64,000 bases of DNA from Shewanella sp. Arc9-LZ (lineage in GTDB: Bacteria > Pseudomonadota > Gammaproteobacteria > Enterobacterales > Shewanellaceae): NCBI RefSeq assembly GCF_010092445.1, contig NZ_CP048031.1:2356001-2420000 (forward strand), in the 5' to 3' direction. The position numbers and the translations under genes are program-made. Shown here piece by piece: positions 54,392 to 64,000 of the stretch (its first letter is position 1; each line of letters begins with the position of its first letter). Under the pieces are notes generated by a model, which saw only the letters and a list, made by a program, of their open reading frames with translations, had not been told where the DNA came from and made no database searches.

Positions 54392-55454
54392 TTTTTGTCG
54401 TCACACGATAAATGGGGTAAAAGTCTGCAGGGGCTAAGCTGTTGTTAAACATATTGAGTTGCACAGTTCCTTGTTCTAACGCCTGTATTTGTGGGCCAAT
54501 ATCCCCAAATGAGTGTGCCCCCTCCAGTAGTTTTACCGCAATATCTATTGCCAATTTACCTTGTAACACCACTTGATCATCACTACTGAAAGCCACTTTA
54601 TTGCGATAAAGTCCGCGCAAGGTCGCTGGCGATAAATAGCTGCTCACAAGTTTTACTTGGCCAGTTAATCGTTTATGTTGCAATGTTCCTATTGCTGCTT
54701 CAATAGCAACGGCACTGCCTAGAATATAACTAGGAACATGATCATTAAGTAGATTATGAAGTTGGTCACGATAAAGGTCACGATTATTATCGGTATGACG
54801 AATTGACGAAACCACAATAGGACTATCGGCAATAGCATCTTGAATACCGAGCTCAACCCAATCGCTGCCGCCAACACTTTCTGGGCCGGTGAGTAGAGCG
54901 AGTGTTACTGGAGACGATGGCGGTAAATTTTTTACAGCTTTGGCGATAAAGTGGCCAGCTTTCCAGCCCATTTGATACCAATTGACGCCTACACGAGTTG
55001 TTATAATGGGGTTATCGAGTCTATTCACTAACGCTATGATGGGTTTATTAATTAGCCCCGGATATTGATCAAGTAAATTGGGGGCCACAGCACCGAGTAA
55101 GATGGCATCGAACGGTTGATTAAGGCAGTATTCAAGTTGTTTTAGTTGTTGCTCTTTTCTGTAATAGCTACCAGCTTCAAATAATTCTAAATTAATGCCT
55201 AATTGGCTGGCTTTTGACACCAAACCATAATCAATGCCGATCCAATAAGCGTCTTTAAGGTGAGGTACTAAGGCACAGATTCGCCAAGCCTTTTTGGCCG
55301 AGGTCAGTTGATTATATTGTATTGATTTTACTGTTTGAATTTTGGCATTAAAGGGCGTGCGCTGCTGTAATGTCCAGCTAGAATCGGATGTTGCTTCAGC
55401 AAGTAATGGTATTGTCCCTAAGCAAGCTATGAGCAAATAAATAAGTCGGCGCAT
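54381..55454 (-). CDS. torT: Periplasmic TMAO-binding protein TorT
   Basis: 357 residues with a signal peptide (LIYLLIACLGTIPLLAEA) and a periplasmic-binding type I fold: WRICALVPHLKDAYWIGIDYGLV, FDAILLGAVAPNLLD, GWKAGHFIAK, SSYLSPATLRGLYR. It binds TMAO and modulates TorS (established in E. coli). Placed between torR and torS on the opposite strand, divergent from torS. Confidence 0.93.
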   Translation of the reverse strand: MRRLIYLLIACLGTIPLLAEATSDSSWTLQQRTPFNAKIQTVKSIQYNQLTSAKKAWRICALVPHLKDAYWIGIDYGLVSKASQLGINLELFEAGSYYRKEQQLKQLEYCLNQPFDAILLGAVAPNLLDQYPGLINKPIIALVNRLDNPIITTRVGVNWYQMGWKAGHFIAKAVKNLPPSSPVTLALLTGPESVGGSDWVELGIQDAIADSPIVVSSIRHTDNNRDLYRDQLHNLLNDHVPSYILGSAVAIEAAIGTLQHKRLTGQVKLVSSYLSPATLRGLYRNKVAFSSDDQVVLQGKLAIDIAVKLLEGAHSFGDIGPQIQALEQGTVQLNMFNNSLAPADFYPIYRVTTKTNL

Positions 55455-55528
55455 TATATTGTCTCGATTAAGGTTTCTAAACAGAACACTAAAAAATTTT
55501 CGTAATTATAACATTTTAAGGAATGACT

Positions 55529-58500
55529 GTGAGCACTTTATCACTATCAGGCAAGAGCTTAGTGGGTCGCCTTATGTTGGCATTCTGTCTGCTCGGATTG
55601 TTATTGTTAATGTTAGTTAGCCTTGGCAGCATTTCGCTTTATTGGGTAAAGCTGGCTGACCAGTATCTATATGAAGAGGCGTTACCTGCATCTGAGGCTG
55701 CAAGGCAATTGATGCAGTCTTCTAATGGCTTGCTCGACAATGCCCAAGCGCTTGAACGAGTGGAAGAAGAGGCTCAACGCGCTTTCCTTGGGCGTAAGTT
55801 ATCACTGGAAAGCACTAATTTGCTTTCTGCTATTGAACGACTCAATTCGTTAAATCTACAAAATCATGGTGTTAATAAAGATCAGCATTTAGCTTTATTA
55901 GCTGGCGAAATTATCCATGACTTATCGGTATTCGGCCGCCAAGTGGGTAAACGTTTAGTGTTGGCGGCGCAATTGATTAATAAAGGAGCCGCACTGGCGG
56001 AAGCGGCCAGTAACAGTGGTGTTTTACTTGAAGCAGAACAAGCCGTGGTCGATTCAACCATTTTGGCCAAGTTGAGTTTAGCTTACCCTCAAGTGGTTGG
56101 CGCTGAACAAAGTGCCAAACTTTTGGACTCCATCATAGAGCAAGACTTGGATGTCCGTGAACGTTTAAATCGAGCTTTGGGATTGATCCATCACATTGAG
56201 TTAGTAGGGCAGTTATTACAGTCTCCAGACCAACAACTCGGATTAAATAACGTACTCAACAGTATGGCTCGAGTACTGTCTCCAACGACTTATACCATTA
56301 ATTCTACTCGCGATAACTCACAAAGCGGCAACGAAATACCGAGCCCTTACACAGGTTCAGGAACGAGTGGGCAAATTGATTTAATGCCTCTAGAATTACT
56401 TAAAGGCTTAATTCGAGATCCGGTTAGGGCAACAGAGCTTGAGCACCAATTGATAATGTTAAGGGAGGTGAATGTTGGCTTAAGTTTGCAGCAGCAATAT
56501 GCGCAATTGCTAACAAAACAAAATGCGCAACTGTTAACGCTGACGGATAAATTAGGCCAACTGAATAAGTCAGTCGATAGTGCAATGAAAGCACAACAGC
56601 TACAGGCAGAACATGCCCGAAGTAATTTTTTACAGCAATTACTGTGGGCTAAGTCAGGGCTGTGGGCGACAGGTATTTTGATGTTAATCATTATGCTGTT
56701 GGTGGTTTATCGGGTTATTTATAAAGGCATCGCTTTACGCCTAAGTGAAGCAACTGCTGCATTATCTCAATTAAGTCAGGGCAATACCGAAGTGCTACTG
56801 GATCCTCACGGAGACGATGAACTCACCGCGATGGCTTCTGCCATTGAAGCTTTTAAACAAAAAACCGCGCACAATCAAGCTCTGCAATCTGAATTACAAC
56901 AAACGGCATCAGAATTATTTGCCCATAAAGCCTCACTTGAAAGTACCGTGCAGGCACGTACACTCGAACTGGCTGAAACCAACCGTCAACTAGACGCTGA
57001 AGCAAAAGGGCATTCGACGGCTAGAGTGATGGCAGAACAAGCTAACAAGGCAAAATCGCTATTTTTAGCGACCATGAGCCATGAGATCCGTACTCCGCTA
57101 AATGGTCTTTTAGGCACCCTGACTTTACTGAGTCACTCGCCATTACCTCCAGCACAAAAACAAATGTTGGCATTATCGCAATACAGCGGCACCTTACTGC
57201 AAAATGTACTTAATGATATTTTGGACTTTTCCCGTTTGGAGCAAGGTAAATTAACTAACGAACCACGGGCTGTTGCGCTTAATGAGCTGCTCGATGAAGT
57301 GATGGCAATCATGTTGGCTGGTGCGGGATTGTCAGGTATCTCGTTATATTTAGTTTGCGGTGATTTACCTAAATGGATAATGGTAGATAGCCCAAAATTG
57401 CGCCAAGTGTTGTTTAATTTGCTCGGCAATGCCATTAAATTCACTCCAGCAGGAGAGGTTACATTACGGGTAAATGTGGTCGAGAAACGATTAACCTTTG
57501 AAGTGGCAGATACTGGCGTTGGTATCAGTGAAAAGGCCATGGATCAATTGTTTATCGCCTATGGTGTACAGCCTAATCAAGGCAGAACGAGAGGCACAGG
57601 ACTCGGGCTCGCTATTTGTAAAGAATTAGTCTCGTTAATGAATGAGGCTAACACTGCCAATGATTCTATTCGGGTGAGTAGTAAAGTGGGTGAGGGTTCC
57701 AGCTTTGGTTTTAGTTTACCATTACACATTTGTGAACAAACGTATGAGGTTATCAGTACAGAGTTACCTAAAGTTGATTCTAAATGTGTACTCGTTATCG
57801 AAGACAACAAAGTCAATTCCATGGTGGCCCAAGGGTTTTTAGCACATCTTGGACATCATTCCGTACTGGCTGATAGTTGTGCTCAAGCAAGAGCGTTGTT
57901 TAACGTCGATAGTGCGTTGAAGTTTGACGGCATTATGCTTGATATTCAATTAGGCGATGGCTCTGGTATTGAGTTATTACTTGAGTTGAAGCGTATTGCT
58001 AACGCAGCCCAAAAAGACATCAGCATAGCCGCATTTACGGCACAAATTCAACATGATGACATAAACGAGTATCAAACAGCAGGCTTCGATGACGTATTAG
58101 CCAAACCGCTTAATATGAAGTTTTTAGCCAATTGGATTGGTGATGCGAGTGACAAGTCAGCAATCAACAGCGACAACACGAATAAGTTAATCAAGATGGA
58201 TAAACACGAAGGCTTTACACAAACGACCATAGATCAAAAATTTTCAGTTTGTAATGAAGACAATCAGCCTTTACTCGATGAAAAGCAAATTAATGAAGAC
58301 TTACAATATCTTGGTACAGAAGCTGTTAAAGAGATGTTAGCGTTATTTAAAGTCAGTAGTACACAACACATCAATGCACTGGCAGCTTTACCTACAGATA
58401 GGCCAAAAGCGTTACACGCACTTAAAGGCAGTAGTGCCAGTATTGGCTTTATTCAGTTGAGTCAGTTGTGCAAACAATTAGAAAAAGATGGCATTAGTGA

Positions 58501-58582
58501 TGATTCATATTTGTTGCTTAAGCAAGTATTGCAAGCATCAATTAACGCACTTGAGTTGAAATTTCTATCTAAGTTGTTGTAA
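55529..58582 (+). CDS. torS: Hybrid sensor histidine kinase TorS
   Basis: 1018 residues. TM1 (about 12-37), a ~340-residue helical periplasmic sensor, TM2 (about 377-400), HAMP, a dimerisation helix with His518 (MSHEIRTPLNG), and an HATPase domain (NLLGNAIKFTPAG, DTGVGIS, GTGLGLAI). Then come a receiver with Asp805 (MLDIQLGDG) and an HPt domain with His963 (LHALKGSSASIG), making a four-step phosphorelay to TorR. GTG at 55529 is preferred because AAGGA is six bases ahead; ATG 55523 is adjacent to that site. Confidence 0.93.
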   Translation: MSTLSLSGKSLVGRLMLAFCLLGLLLLMLVSLGSISLYWVKLADQYLYEEALPASEAARQLMQSSNGLLDNAQALERVEEEAQRAFLGRKLSLESTNLLSAIERLNSLNLQNHGVNKDQHLALLAGEIIHDLSVFGRQVGKRLVLAAQLINKGAALAEAASNSGVLLEAEQAVVDSTILAKLSLAYPQVVGAEQSAKLLDSIIEQDLDVRERLNRALGLIHHIELVGQLLQSPDQQLGLNNVLNSMARVLSPTTYTINSTRDNSQSGNEIPSPYTGSGTSGQIDLMPLELLKGLIRDPVRATELEHQLIMLREVNVGLSLQQQYAQLLTKQNAQLLTLTDKLGQLNKSVDSAMKAQQLQAEHARSNFLQQLLWAKSGLWATGILMLIIMLLVVYRVIYKGIALRLSEATAALSQLSQGNTEVLLDPHGDDELTAMASAIEAFKQKTAHNQALQSELQQTASELFAHKASLESTVQARTLELAETNRQLDAEAKGHSTARVMAEQANKAKSLFLATMSHEIRTPLNGLLGTLTLLSHSPLPPAQKQMLALSQYSGTLLQNVLNDILDFSRLEQGKLTNEPRAVALNELLDEVMAIMLAGAGLSGISLYLVCGDLPKWIMVDSPKLRQVLFNLLGNAIKFTPAGEVTLRVNVVEKRLTFEVADTGVGISEKAMDQLFIAYGVQPNQGRTRGTGLGLAICKELVSLMNEANTANDSIRVSSKVGEGSSFGFSLPLHICEQTYEVISTELPKVDSKCVLVIEDNKVNSMVAQGFLAHLGHHSVLADSCAQARALFNVDSALKFDGIMLDIQLGDGSGIELLLELKRIANAAQKDISIAAFTAQIQHDDINEYQTAGFDDVLAKPLNMKFLANWIGDASDKSAINSDNTNKLIKMDKHEGFTQTTIDQKFSVCNEDNQPLLDEKQINEDLQYLGTEAVKEMLALFKVSSTQHINALAALPTDRPKALHALKGSSASIGFIQLSQLCKQLEKDGISDDSYLLLKQVLQASINALELKFLSKLL

Positions 58583-58650
58583 ATTAGTGATATAAAATAT
58601 AGTTGAGTGTGTATAACCCTCACTCTATTTATCCTGATCTCAAACATTAC

Positions 58651-58686
58651 ATATAAAAACACCGAGCTTACTCGGTGTTTTTATAT
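58651..58686. terminator. Bidirectional terminator between torS and torD
   Basis: ATATAAAAACACCGAG and CTCGGTGTTTTTATAT pair perfectly around CTTA, with A/T runs on both sides. It serves the convergent torS and torECAD transcripts. Confidence 0.92.
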
Positions 58687-58711
58687 GGGGGTTAATTATA
58701 TAGATATCCTG

Positions 58712-59368
58712 TTACTGAGCACCTTTTAGTCCTTCACAATCGCTTTCAACCCAAGCCAGAGTGAGGTGAGCAATGGCTGAATAAAACTTACCGGTATCCA
58801 CAGAGGTAAGCCTATCTACAAAATGGGGTAACCAAGCGTGGAGATATTGTCTAATAAAGCTGAGCTGAGTGCTATCGTCACAAGCACACGCTTGGTGAGC
58901 GACATAAGCCAAAATAACGGCAATATGATCAGACGGTTCAGAAAATTCACTTTGAACCGTTAATTGGCTTTGTTTTAGATATGTTTGCATTTGCTGATGC
59001 TGTTCACCAAATAAGAGTACATCGTCCTTGGCAACTGCATTATCGTTAAGATATAAACTGGCATAAGGGCTGGCGCTATGCTTTGTACCTACTAAAAATA
59101 GGCCACAATAATCGGCAGCAAGCTCTAATAAAGCATGATCAGTATTGACGCTGTTAAGGGTTGAATTAAGCACTGAGTTTATGGTTTCAATGTCTTGACT
59201 CAATAACGGGTCACTGGCCAATTGAGCAAAGAATGCCTGAGCCTGACTTGCTGTGAGCTCTTGTAATAGCTGTTGATCTAGCTCTTTTGCAAACAGTGAT
59301 GAGAGCAGCTTATACACCATCGAACGACCCTGGTTCATTGGCGTGTTATACAATATCTTGTCATTCAT
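58712..59368 (-). CDS. torD: TorA-specific chaperone TorD
   Basis: 218 residues, all-helical TorD/DmsD fold. It shows RSMVYKLLSSLFAKELD, YCGLFLVGTKHSASPYASLYL and EPSDHIAVILAYVAHQ (the conserved E-P-x-DH motif). It binds the TorA Tat signal and promotes molybdenum cofactor insertion. AGGAG lies nine bases before the ATG. Last gene of the tor operon, 85 bases after torA. Confidence 0.93.
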   Translation of the reverse strand: MNDKILYNTPMNQGRSMVYKLLSSLFAKELDQQLLQELTASQAQAFFAQLASDPLLSQDIETINSVLNSTLNSVNTDHALLELAADYCGLFLVGTKHSASPYASLYLNDNAVAKDDVLLFGEQHQQMQTYLKQSQLTVQSEFSEPSDHIAVILAYVAHQACACDDSTQLSFIRQYLHAWLPHFVDRLTSVDTGKFYSAIAHLTLAWVESDCEGLKGAQ

Positions 59369-59453
59369 CTATGTTATCTCCTGAGCCTATTATGGCCGTT
59401 AACTTAAGCGCCAAGAATTAAATCGCTTGGCGCACAGTGATAATGCTTACACG

Positions 59454-61946
59454 TTATAGCTGCGTTTCTATTGGGCCACTAAAAGAACTGACGTCAGGTA
59501 ACTTACCTTGATACTTTTCGAAATCGACCAAGCAAGTGTATGCGGAGCAAGCCTGGGCAAGCTTTGATGTACCAATATCTTGCGTTAACGTATTAGGGTC
59601 ACCATAGCTGCACAACGCCCCAATTTCACTACCGCCTTCTTTAGACCCATCTTTACCGACTGGGCCATACCAAGCCCCTTCATGAATTCGGATAACCCCA
59701 CTAGGGAAGCTGTCGGATACCACTGCACCCGCTAACAGTTGACCTCGGTCGTTAAACACACGAACAACATCGCCATCTTTAATGCCGCGCTGTTTTGCAT
59801 CGGTAGGATTCAAGTACACGGGTTCACGACCTTGTACCGTATAGGTTTCCCGATATTGCTGCGACTCACACATTTGTGAATGTAAGCGTTTATCTGGGTG
59901 GCAAGATTGCATCCACATTGGGTATTTATCTGAACCAGGACCACCATGGCTGCGCTCTGACTTTTCTATCCAAGTAGGATGGCCAGGACAGTCATCGTAA
60001 TTGAATTGGGCGATTTTACGGCTGAAAATTTCAATCAAGCCCGATGGTGTACCCAATGGATTCATTTCAGGATCATCCCTAAAGTCGGCATGGCGAGTCC
60101 AAGGTAGGCCTTCACCAAAATGTACATAACCTTGTTTCCAGAACGTGTCGAAATTTGGCATATCGAACTTACCGGCATTATCGGCTTTACAGTCGTTATA
60201 AAGATTCTTAATCCAGTCAAATTCAGACATGCCACGGGTATATTCTGTCTCTTTACCCATTATTTTGGCAAAGCGGGTAAAGATATCAAAATCAGACAAG
60301 CTATCAAATAATGGTTCAACCATTTTTTGCATCGCTAAAACACCACGGTTAGCGTAGCTGCCATAAACGTCAATGTCATTACGTTCAAATGTAGTACAAG
60401 CAGGTAAAACGATGTCTGAGAAACGGCACGTTGCTGTCCAGTTAATGTCGACAGTGACCACACATTCAAGCTTTTGAAATGCTTGCTTCATCTTATTTCT
60501 ATCTTGGTGATGACTCCATGGATTATTACCTGAAAATACCATCATCTTAATATCAGGATAAGTGACCTTAGCCCCGTTGGCATCGATGGTTTTACCCGGT
60601 TCTAAAATGGCATCAATCCAACGTGCAATCGGAATGGTGCTACTCGCGCCTTTAAAATCATTACTGTCGAATAATGGCTTTTGGCCTTCATCAAGATTAC
60701 GAGGAAACGCGCCCGGTGCAGCTGCGCCCGATGAAGGAACGCCAATACTTGAGTAATGATGGCCATAGCTGATACCACCACCAGGTAAACCAATTTGGCC
60801 AATCATAGTGGCAAGTACAGCTGCCATCCAATAAGGTTGTTCACCGTGTTGTTGACGTTGAATACACCAACCCATCATGATTTGAGTACGACCTTTGGTC
60901 ATCACTTTAGCTAAATCACGTATAATTTCAGGGCTAACACCAGTAATTTTACTGGCCCACTCTGGTGTTTTAGCTACGTTATCTGACTCGCCTAAAATAT
61001 AAGGTACGAATCTGTCAAACCCTAAGCTGTAGCCCTCAATAAATTTTTCATCGTGTAACTTACTGGTGATCATTTCATGGGCAATACCTAGCATTAACGC
61101 AACGTCAGTTTGTGGGTTGACGTAAAGTTGCTCACAGCCTAAGTATTTTTGGGTTTTAGTGACCACTGGGTCGATACTGATCACTCGGATCTTACCTTGT
61201 TTTACTTTTTCTTTAAGCTCCGCTAGATAAGCGAACGATTCATGGGTTTCGGCATTCCAACCCACTTGCAGGTTTTTATAGGGATCATTTGACCACAAAA
61301 TGATGGTTTTAGATTGCTCAAGGATTAACGGCCATGAAGTACCTTGGGCATAAACTTCAGTAGAACCTAAAATATAAGGCAAAATAGTCTGGCCAGCACC
61401 CGTTGAGTAGTCACCAATTTTTTTGACAAAATTACCGTGCATACCAACAGCGCGTTGCATGTGACTGGTACTTGAATGCAGTTGTCCAGTGGCGCGCCAG
61501 CCAGTTTGACCCGCGTGCAGTCCTGATGGGCCATATTGAGTTTGCACCTCATCAAGTGAATCTTTAAACAGGGTCAATGCTTTGTCCCAAGTGACACGGA
61601 CAAAGCGAAAATCACCGCGTTGACTGGTGTCGCTTTTATGACCTTTCAATAAAAAGTCTAGGCGTACCATAGGGTAGCGAACCCGTGATGGGTTGTAGAC
61701 TAAGCCTTTAACGCCATTGATCATATCGGTAGGGTATTTGTCCAACTCAAATGGAATCACCTGGTCAATCACGCCATTCTTACGTTTCATTTTAAATGCA
61801 CCAAAGTGCGAACCGGTAGTTAACCAGTCGTCACCTGCTTTAGTGCTTGCAGCTGCAAGGGCATTGAATGGCGCCAACAATGATGTACTGCTTAGTCCAA
61901 CATAAGAAGTCGCCACTAAGCCTTTAAGAAAATGTCTTCTGTTCAT
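59454..61946 (-). CDS. torA: TMAO reductase catalytic subunit TorA
   Basis: 830 residues. Tat signal [20 protein letters not shown]. The bis-MGD molybdopterin fold includes [11 protein letters not shown] and [13 protein letters not shown], the Ser here being the expected Mo ligand of the DMSO/TMAO reductase group. There is no N-terminal Fe-S cysteine cluster, as in TorA/Dor[20 protein letters not shown] and EGAWYGP further match the family. Reduces TMAO to trimethylamine in the periplasm with electrons from TorC. Confidence 0.96.
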   Translation of the reverse strand: MNRRHFLKGLVATSYVGLSSTSLLAPFNALAAASTKAGDDWLTTGSHFGAFKMKRKNGVIDQVIPFELDKYPTDMINGVKGLVYNPSRVRYPMVRLDFLLKGHKSDTSQRGDFRFVRVTWDKALTLFKDSLDEVQTQYGPSGLHAGQTGWRATGQLHSSTSHMQRAVGMHGNFVKKIGDYSTGAGQTILPYILGSTEVYAQGTSWPLILEQSKTIILWSNDPYKNLQVGWNAETHESFAYLAELKEKVKQGKIRVISIDPVVTKTQKYLGCEQLYVNPQTDVALMLGIAHEMITSKLHDEKFIEGYSLGFDRFVPYILGESDNVAKTPEWASKITGVSPEIIRDLAKVMTKGRTQIMMGWCIQRQQHGEQPYWMAAVLATMIGQIGLPGGGISYGHHYSSIGVPSSGAAAPGAFPRNLDEGQKPLFDSNDFKGASSTIPIARWIDAILEPGKTIDANGAKVTYPDIKMMVFSGNNPWSHHQDRNKMKQAFQKLECVVTVDINWTATCRFSDIVLPACTTFERNDIDVYGSYANRGVLAMQKMVEPLFDSLSDFDIFTRFAKIMGKETEYTRGMSEFDWIKNLYNDCKADNAGKFDMPNFDTFWKQGYVHFGEGLPWTRHADFRDDPEMNPLGTPSGLIEIFSRKIAQFNYDDCPGHPTWIEKSERSHGGPGSDKYPMWMQSCHPDKRLHSQMCESQQYRETYTVQGREPVYLNPTDAKQRGIKDGDVVRVFNDRGQLLAGAVVSDSFPSGVIRIHEGAWYGPVGKDGSKEGGSEIGALCSYGDPNTLTQDIGTSKLAQACSAYTCLVDFEKYQGKLPDVSSFSGPIETQL

Positions 61947-61958
61947 GATGATGTCCTA

Positions 61959-63137
61959 TTAATGCGCCGACTTATTGAAAGTAGATGAATGCTCTTGTAA
62001 GTACTTTTGTACAAGCGCTTGAGTGTCTTGGTCCATGTTGACGAATGCAATCATGCCTTTAAACATTCCAGGCCAACTGTTAGCGTCAAAGTGTGCTTCT
62101 GCTGGTTGGGTATGACACACGCTACAACTGCTGGTATAAGTGGTGCGGGCATAATCCCAAAGTGGCTGTAAATCACTTACTAGGTAGTCTGCATCGGTCC
62201 AAATTTTGGCTTCAACACGTTGCCATGTTAATCCGGTCATTGGGTCTTCTTTTTGTTCAAAGACATTCATTACACCTTCTTCTAGCGCAGCATCTTTTGA
62301 TAACTGAGCCGACAGAATGTTAAGACCAAAATCGAAATAGATAACACGACCAGCACCAATTTTTTTACGCCAACCTTTAATACCAACTTGTACACGACTG
62401 CCATTGGTTTCAAGTACCGTCACTTTAGTGGCAATGTTTAACGTACCAGCTTCAACATCTGTTTTTTGATTAAAATAAAGGGGTTTAGTCAAGGCGGTAA
62501 AATATTGAGCACCAACCACAAGACCGGTTTCGCCAGATCCGACTTGTGCAATGAGTTCTGGTGCACGGGAAGTGCCCATGTCAGGAAGTTTGTGAGCAAT
62601 ACCTTTATGGCAATCAACACAGCTCTGGTCTATCTCTGCTGCACGCTTCATTTGTTTTTGCGCCAACTTTGACATGTCATCCCATTTCATCGAGTCATAG
62701 TTATGGCAGTTTTTACACGCTAAAGAGTTATCACGGTCGAAGCGTTTCCACTCACGGCTAGCCATCTCTAGACGTTTTGATTCAAATTTTTCCTCAGTAT
62801 TAACGGTTTGCATCAACCAGCCCCACATATCATGTGATGCTTCAATCTTGCGACCAATTTTACGACTCCAGTTATGAGGCACGTGACAATCAGGGCAAGT
62901 GGCCCGAACGCCAGAGTGATTAGACCAATGCACAGTTTGCTGTAGCTCTTGGTAGGGCTTGCTTTCCATACTGTGACAGCTAATACAGAACTCTTCAGTG
63001 TTGGTCATTTCCAGTGCGGTATTGAAACCACCCCAGAATATAATCCCCATTAAAAAAGCTGATAGGCTAATTGTGCCTAAAGTAAGATATTTGGCAGGCT
63101 GATTTAGCGTCCGCCAGGTATTAATAAACCATTTCAT
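61959..63137 (-). CDS. torC: Pentahaem c-type cytochrome TorC
   Basis: 392 residues. An N-terminal membrane anchor (YLTLGTISLSAFLMGIIFWGG) precedes a NapC/NirT-type tetrahaem domain with CISCH, CPDCH, CKNCH and CVDCH. A C-terminal mono-haem domain holds CSVCH near residue 350, giving five haems as in E. coli TorC. Carries electrons from menaquinol to TorA; the C-terminal part also signals to TorS in E. coli. AAAGGATG precedes the ATG. Confidence 0.95.
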   Translation of the reverse strand: MKWFINTWRTLNQPAKYLTLGTISLSAFLMGIIFWGGFNTALEMTNTEEFCISCHSMESKPYQELQQTVHWSNHSGVRATCPDCHVPHNWSRKIGRKIEASHDMWGWLMQTVNTEEKFESKRLEMASREWKRFDRDNSLACKNCHNYDSMKWDDMSKLAQKQMKRAAEIDQSCVDCHKGIAHKLPDMGTSRAPELIAQVGSGETGLVVGAQYFTALTKPLYFNQKTDVEAGTLNIATKVTVLETNGSRVQVGIKGWRKKIGAGRVIYFDFGLNILSAQLSKDAALEEGVMNVFEQKEDPMTGLTWQRVEAKIWTDADYLVSDLQPLWDYARTTYTSSCSVCHTQPAEAHFDANSWPGMFKGMIAFVNMDQDTQALVQKYLQEHSSTFNKSAH

Positions 63138-63179
63138 AACAGCATCCTTTATAAGATTGACTCATAATTTGTTTGAGGA

Positions 63180-63350
63180 TTAGTGCGCAACAACGCCACC
63201 AAATGCTTGGATCATCCAAATGACAAAACCGTACGCACTAATGCTGGTTACGGTGATAATGGGAAAAAATAAAAAAATGATAAATCCAAGAGCTTTCAGC
63301 TCCTTAGACTTAACATTACTTTTGGGGTCTACTACGTTTTTTGTTGTCAT
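63180..63350 (-). CDS. torE: Small membrane protein TorE (NapE/TorE family)
   Basis: 56 residues, MTTKNVVDPKSNVKSKELKA then one transmembrane helix with FLFFPIITVTSISAYGFVIWMIQ and a C-terminal GGVVAH. This matches the NapE/TorE family (charged N-terminus, FxxFPxxxVxxxxxYGFxxWMxQ). AAGTGAG precedes the ATG by six bases. First gene of torECAD, 42 bases before torC; precise role unknown. Confidence 0.9.
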   Translation of the reverse strand: MTTKNVVDPKSNVKSKELKALGFIIFLFFPIITVTSISAYGFVIWMIQAFGGVVAH

Positions 63351-63430
63351 AGCTTGCTCACTTAAAAAATTATCTTTGCTGATGACAGCTATATTAGATA
63401 ATAATTGTTAATGGCACTCAGACCGTGGAT

Positions 63431-63467
63431 GAATGAACGTAGACAATATATGAAAGATTATGAACAG
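63431..63467 (-). promoter_or_regulatory. Tor boxes upstream of torECAD
   Basis: On the minus strand CTGTTCATAA (63458-63467) and TCTTTCATAT (63448-63457) are adjacent decamers, and CGTTCATTCA (63431-63440) follows on the promoter-proximal side. This mirrors the E. coli torC promoter layout. TorR binding here is the expected control of the operon. Confidence 0.8.
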
Positions 63468-63856
63468 ACTGAGTGAGGGGTAATTTGCGGTGAGGATTAA
63501 CAGTAAACTGCTTTATAAAACAAGTTCAGAGTGTTATCAATCGAGGGGCACATATCGTTGTTTAAGTAGCGTTGATTCATAAATCGATTATTATTTACTC
63601 AACTTTATGTTTATGAATACTATGTATCATTACCATTTTCTCAAGGATTAACAGAGCAATTCTGATACATTTTCGCTACAATATGAAAGTTAATGTTTTT
63701 GTAATCATAAATATATGATCATGGTCTTATATTGTTAAATGTGCAGTATTAATTTAATCGGTATTAAGTAAGATGATGCTGTTAGCATTTAATACCCTCT
63801 CTATGCAATAAACAGCTGAACTTAAACACTTAGATAAACGGACTAAAGAGAAATAA
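63468..63856. other. Intergenic region upstream of tor boxes
   Basis: About 390 A+T-rich bases between the torE regulatory site and the next start codon. No gene recognised; it must hold the promoter of the rightmost gene. Confidence 0.5.
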
Positions 63857-64000
63857 ATGAGTCTATCAAGTATTAGTAAACTACTCATAACATCAATATT
63901 TATGATTTTCTCTAGTGCAGTATGCGCTGAGAATATTAATATTTATACTTGGGAAGATTATTTTTCTGATGATGTTCTCGCTGAATTTGAACAAAAAACG
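63857..64000 (+). CDS. Putative polyamine ABC transporter substrate-binding protein (3' end outside window)
   Basis: 48 codons visible. ATG at 63857 after AAAGAG, a signal peptide (SSISKLLITSIFMIFSSAVCA) and then ENINIYTWEDYFSDDVLAEFEQ, the typical mature start of PotD/PotF-type spermidine/putrescine-binding proteins. The frame runs off the window. The ligand cannot be deduced; other Bacterial extracellular solute-binding family members start similarly. Confidence 0.75.
   Translation, partial: MSLSSISKLLITSIFMIFSSAVCAENINIYTWEDYFSDDVLAEFEQKT

Overview
The window is about 64 kb of a gammaproteobacterial chromosome of roughly 40% G+C, best explained as a marine Shewanella (inference). The reasons are the complete TMAO respiration locus (torF, torR, torT, torS, torD, torA, torC, torE), a choline-to-betaine operon with a MarR regulator of the EctR1/CosR type, a YjjI/YjjW glycyl-radical pair, an SOS-controlled umuDC pair, and many sensor and c-di-GMP genes. 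No rRNA operon, CRISPR array, prophage or replication origin was seen.

Layout. 1-2.3 kb: 3' part of a long GAPDH gene, then a tRNA-Gly/Cys/Leu cluster followed by imperfect tandem copies of the tRNA-Leu 3' part plus its terminator. 2.5-9.1 kb: osmoprotection operon on the minus strand (betI-betB-betA-BCCT transporter-TorF-like porin) with the MarR gene beyond a terminator. 9.8-21.9 kb: a plastic accessory region. It holds an intact IS3-family element with a 3-bp target duplication, a group II intron inserted inside a dispersed hairpin-rich repeat, an IS5-type transposase remnant, a MASE1-GAF-PAS-GGDEF-EAL protein, a TIR-domain gene with small membrane proteins, a second and degraded group II intron, and at least four copies of the dispersed repeat. 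21.9-30 kb: M13 peptidase lipoprotein, a four-gene MCE/Mla-type lipid transport operon, and umuDC behind a LexA box.

30.2-37 kb: a copper-handling cluster (Cys/Met-rich small proteins, DUF2057 and DUF411 proteins, copA, copB, copC, copD, an NTF2-like protein), followed by a NifX-like protein with a His/Cys-rich tail. 38-45.7 kb: a reactive-sulfur module. A sigma54 activator has cysteines spaced as in the sulfane-sulfur sensor FisR. Around it lie a DUF3365 haem protein, two persulfide-dioxygenase-like MBL hydrolases, a TauE/SafE permease, a rhodanese, a 1-Cys peroxiredoxin and a LysR regulator, with two candidate -24/-12 promoters. 45.9-50.5 kb: yjjI-yjjW, and an RsbQ-like hydrolase overlapping a PAS-GGDEF cyclase. 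51-52.4 kb: mltD. 52.6-63.4 kb: the tor locus with tor boxes in front of torF, torR and torECAD. The window ends inside a putative polyamine-binding protein gene.

How it fits together. TorS/TorT/TorR sense TMAO and drive torECAD and probably torF; TorC passes electrons to TorA, which TorD matures. The choline operon makes glycine betaine under BetI, and probably under the MarR regulator. Both loci handle trimethylated amines and both carry a TorF-family outer-membrane protein, which suggests a shared uptake role. The most novel-looking items are the covarying dispersed hairpin repeat with its intron insertion, the paired ~90-bp structured element preceding accessory genes of the TIR region, the RsbQ-like/diguanylate cyclase pair, and the FisR-type sulfur regulon.
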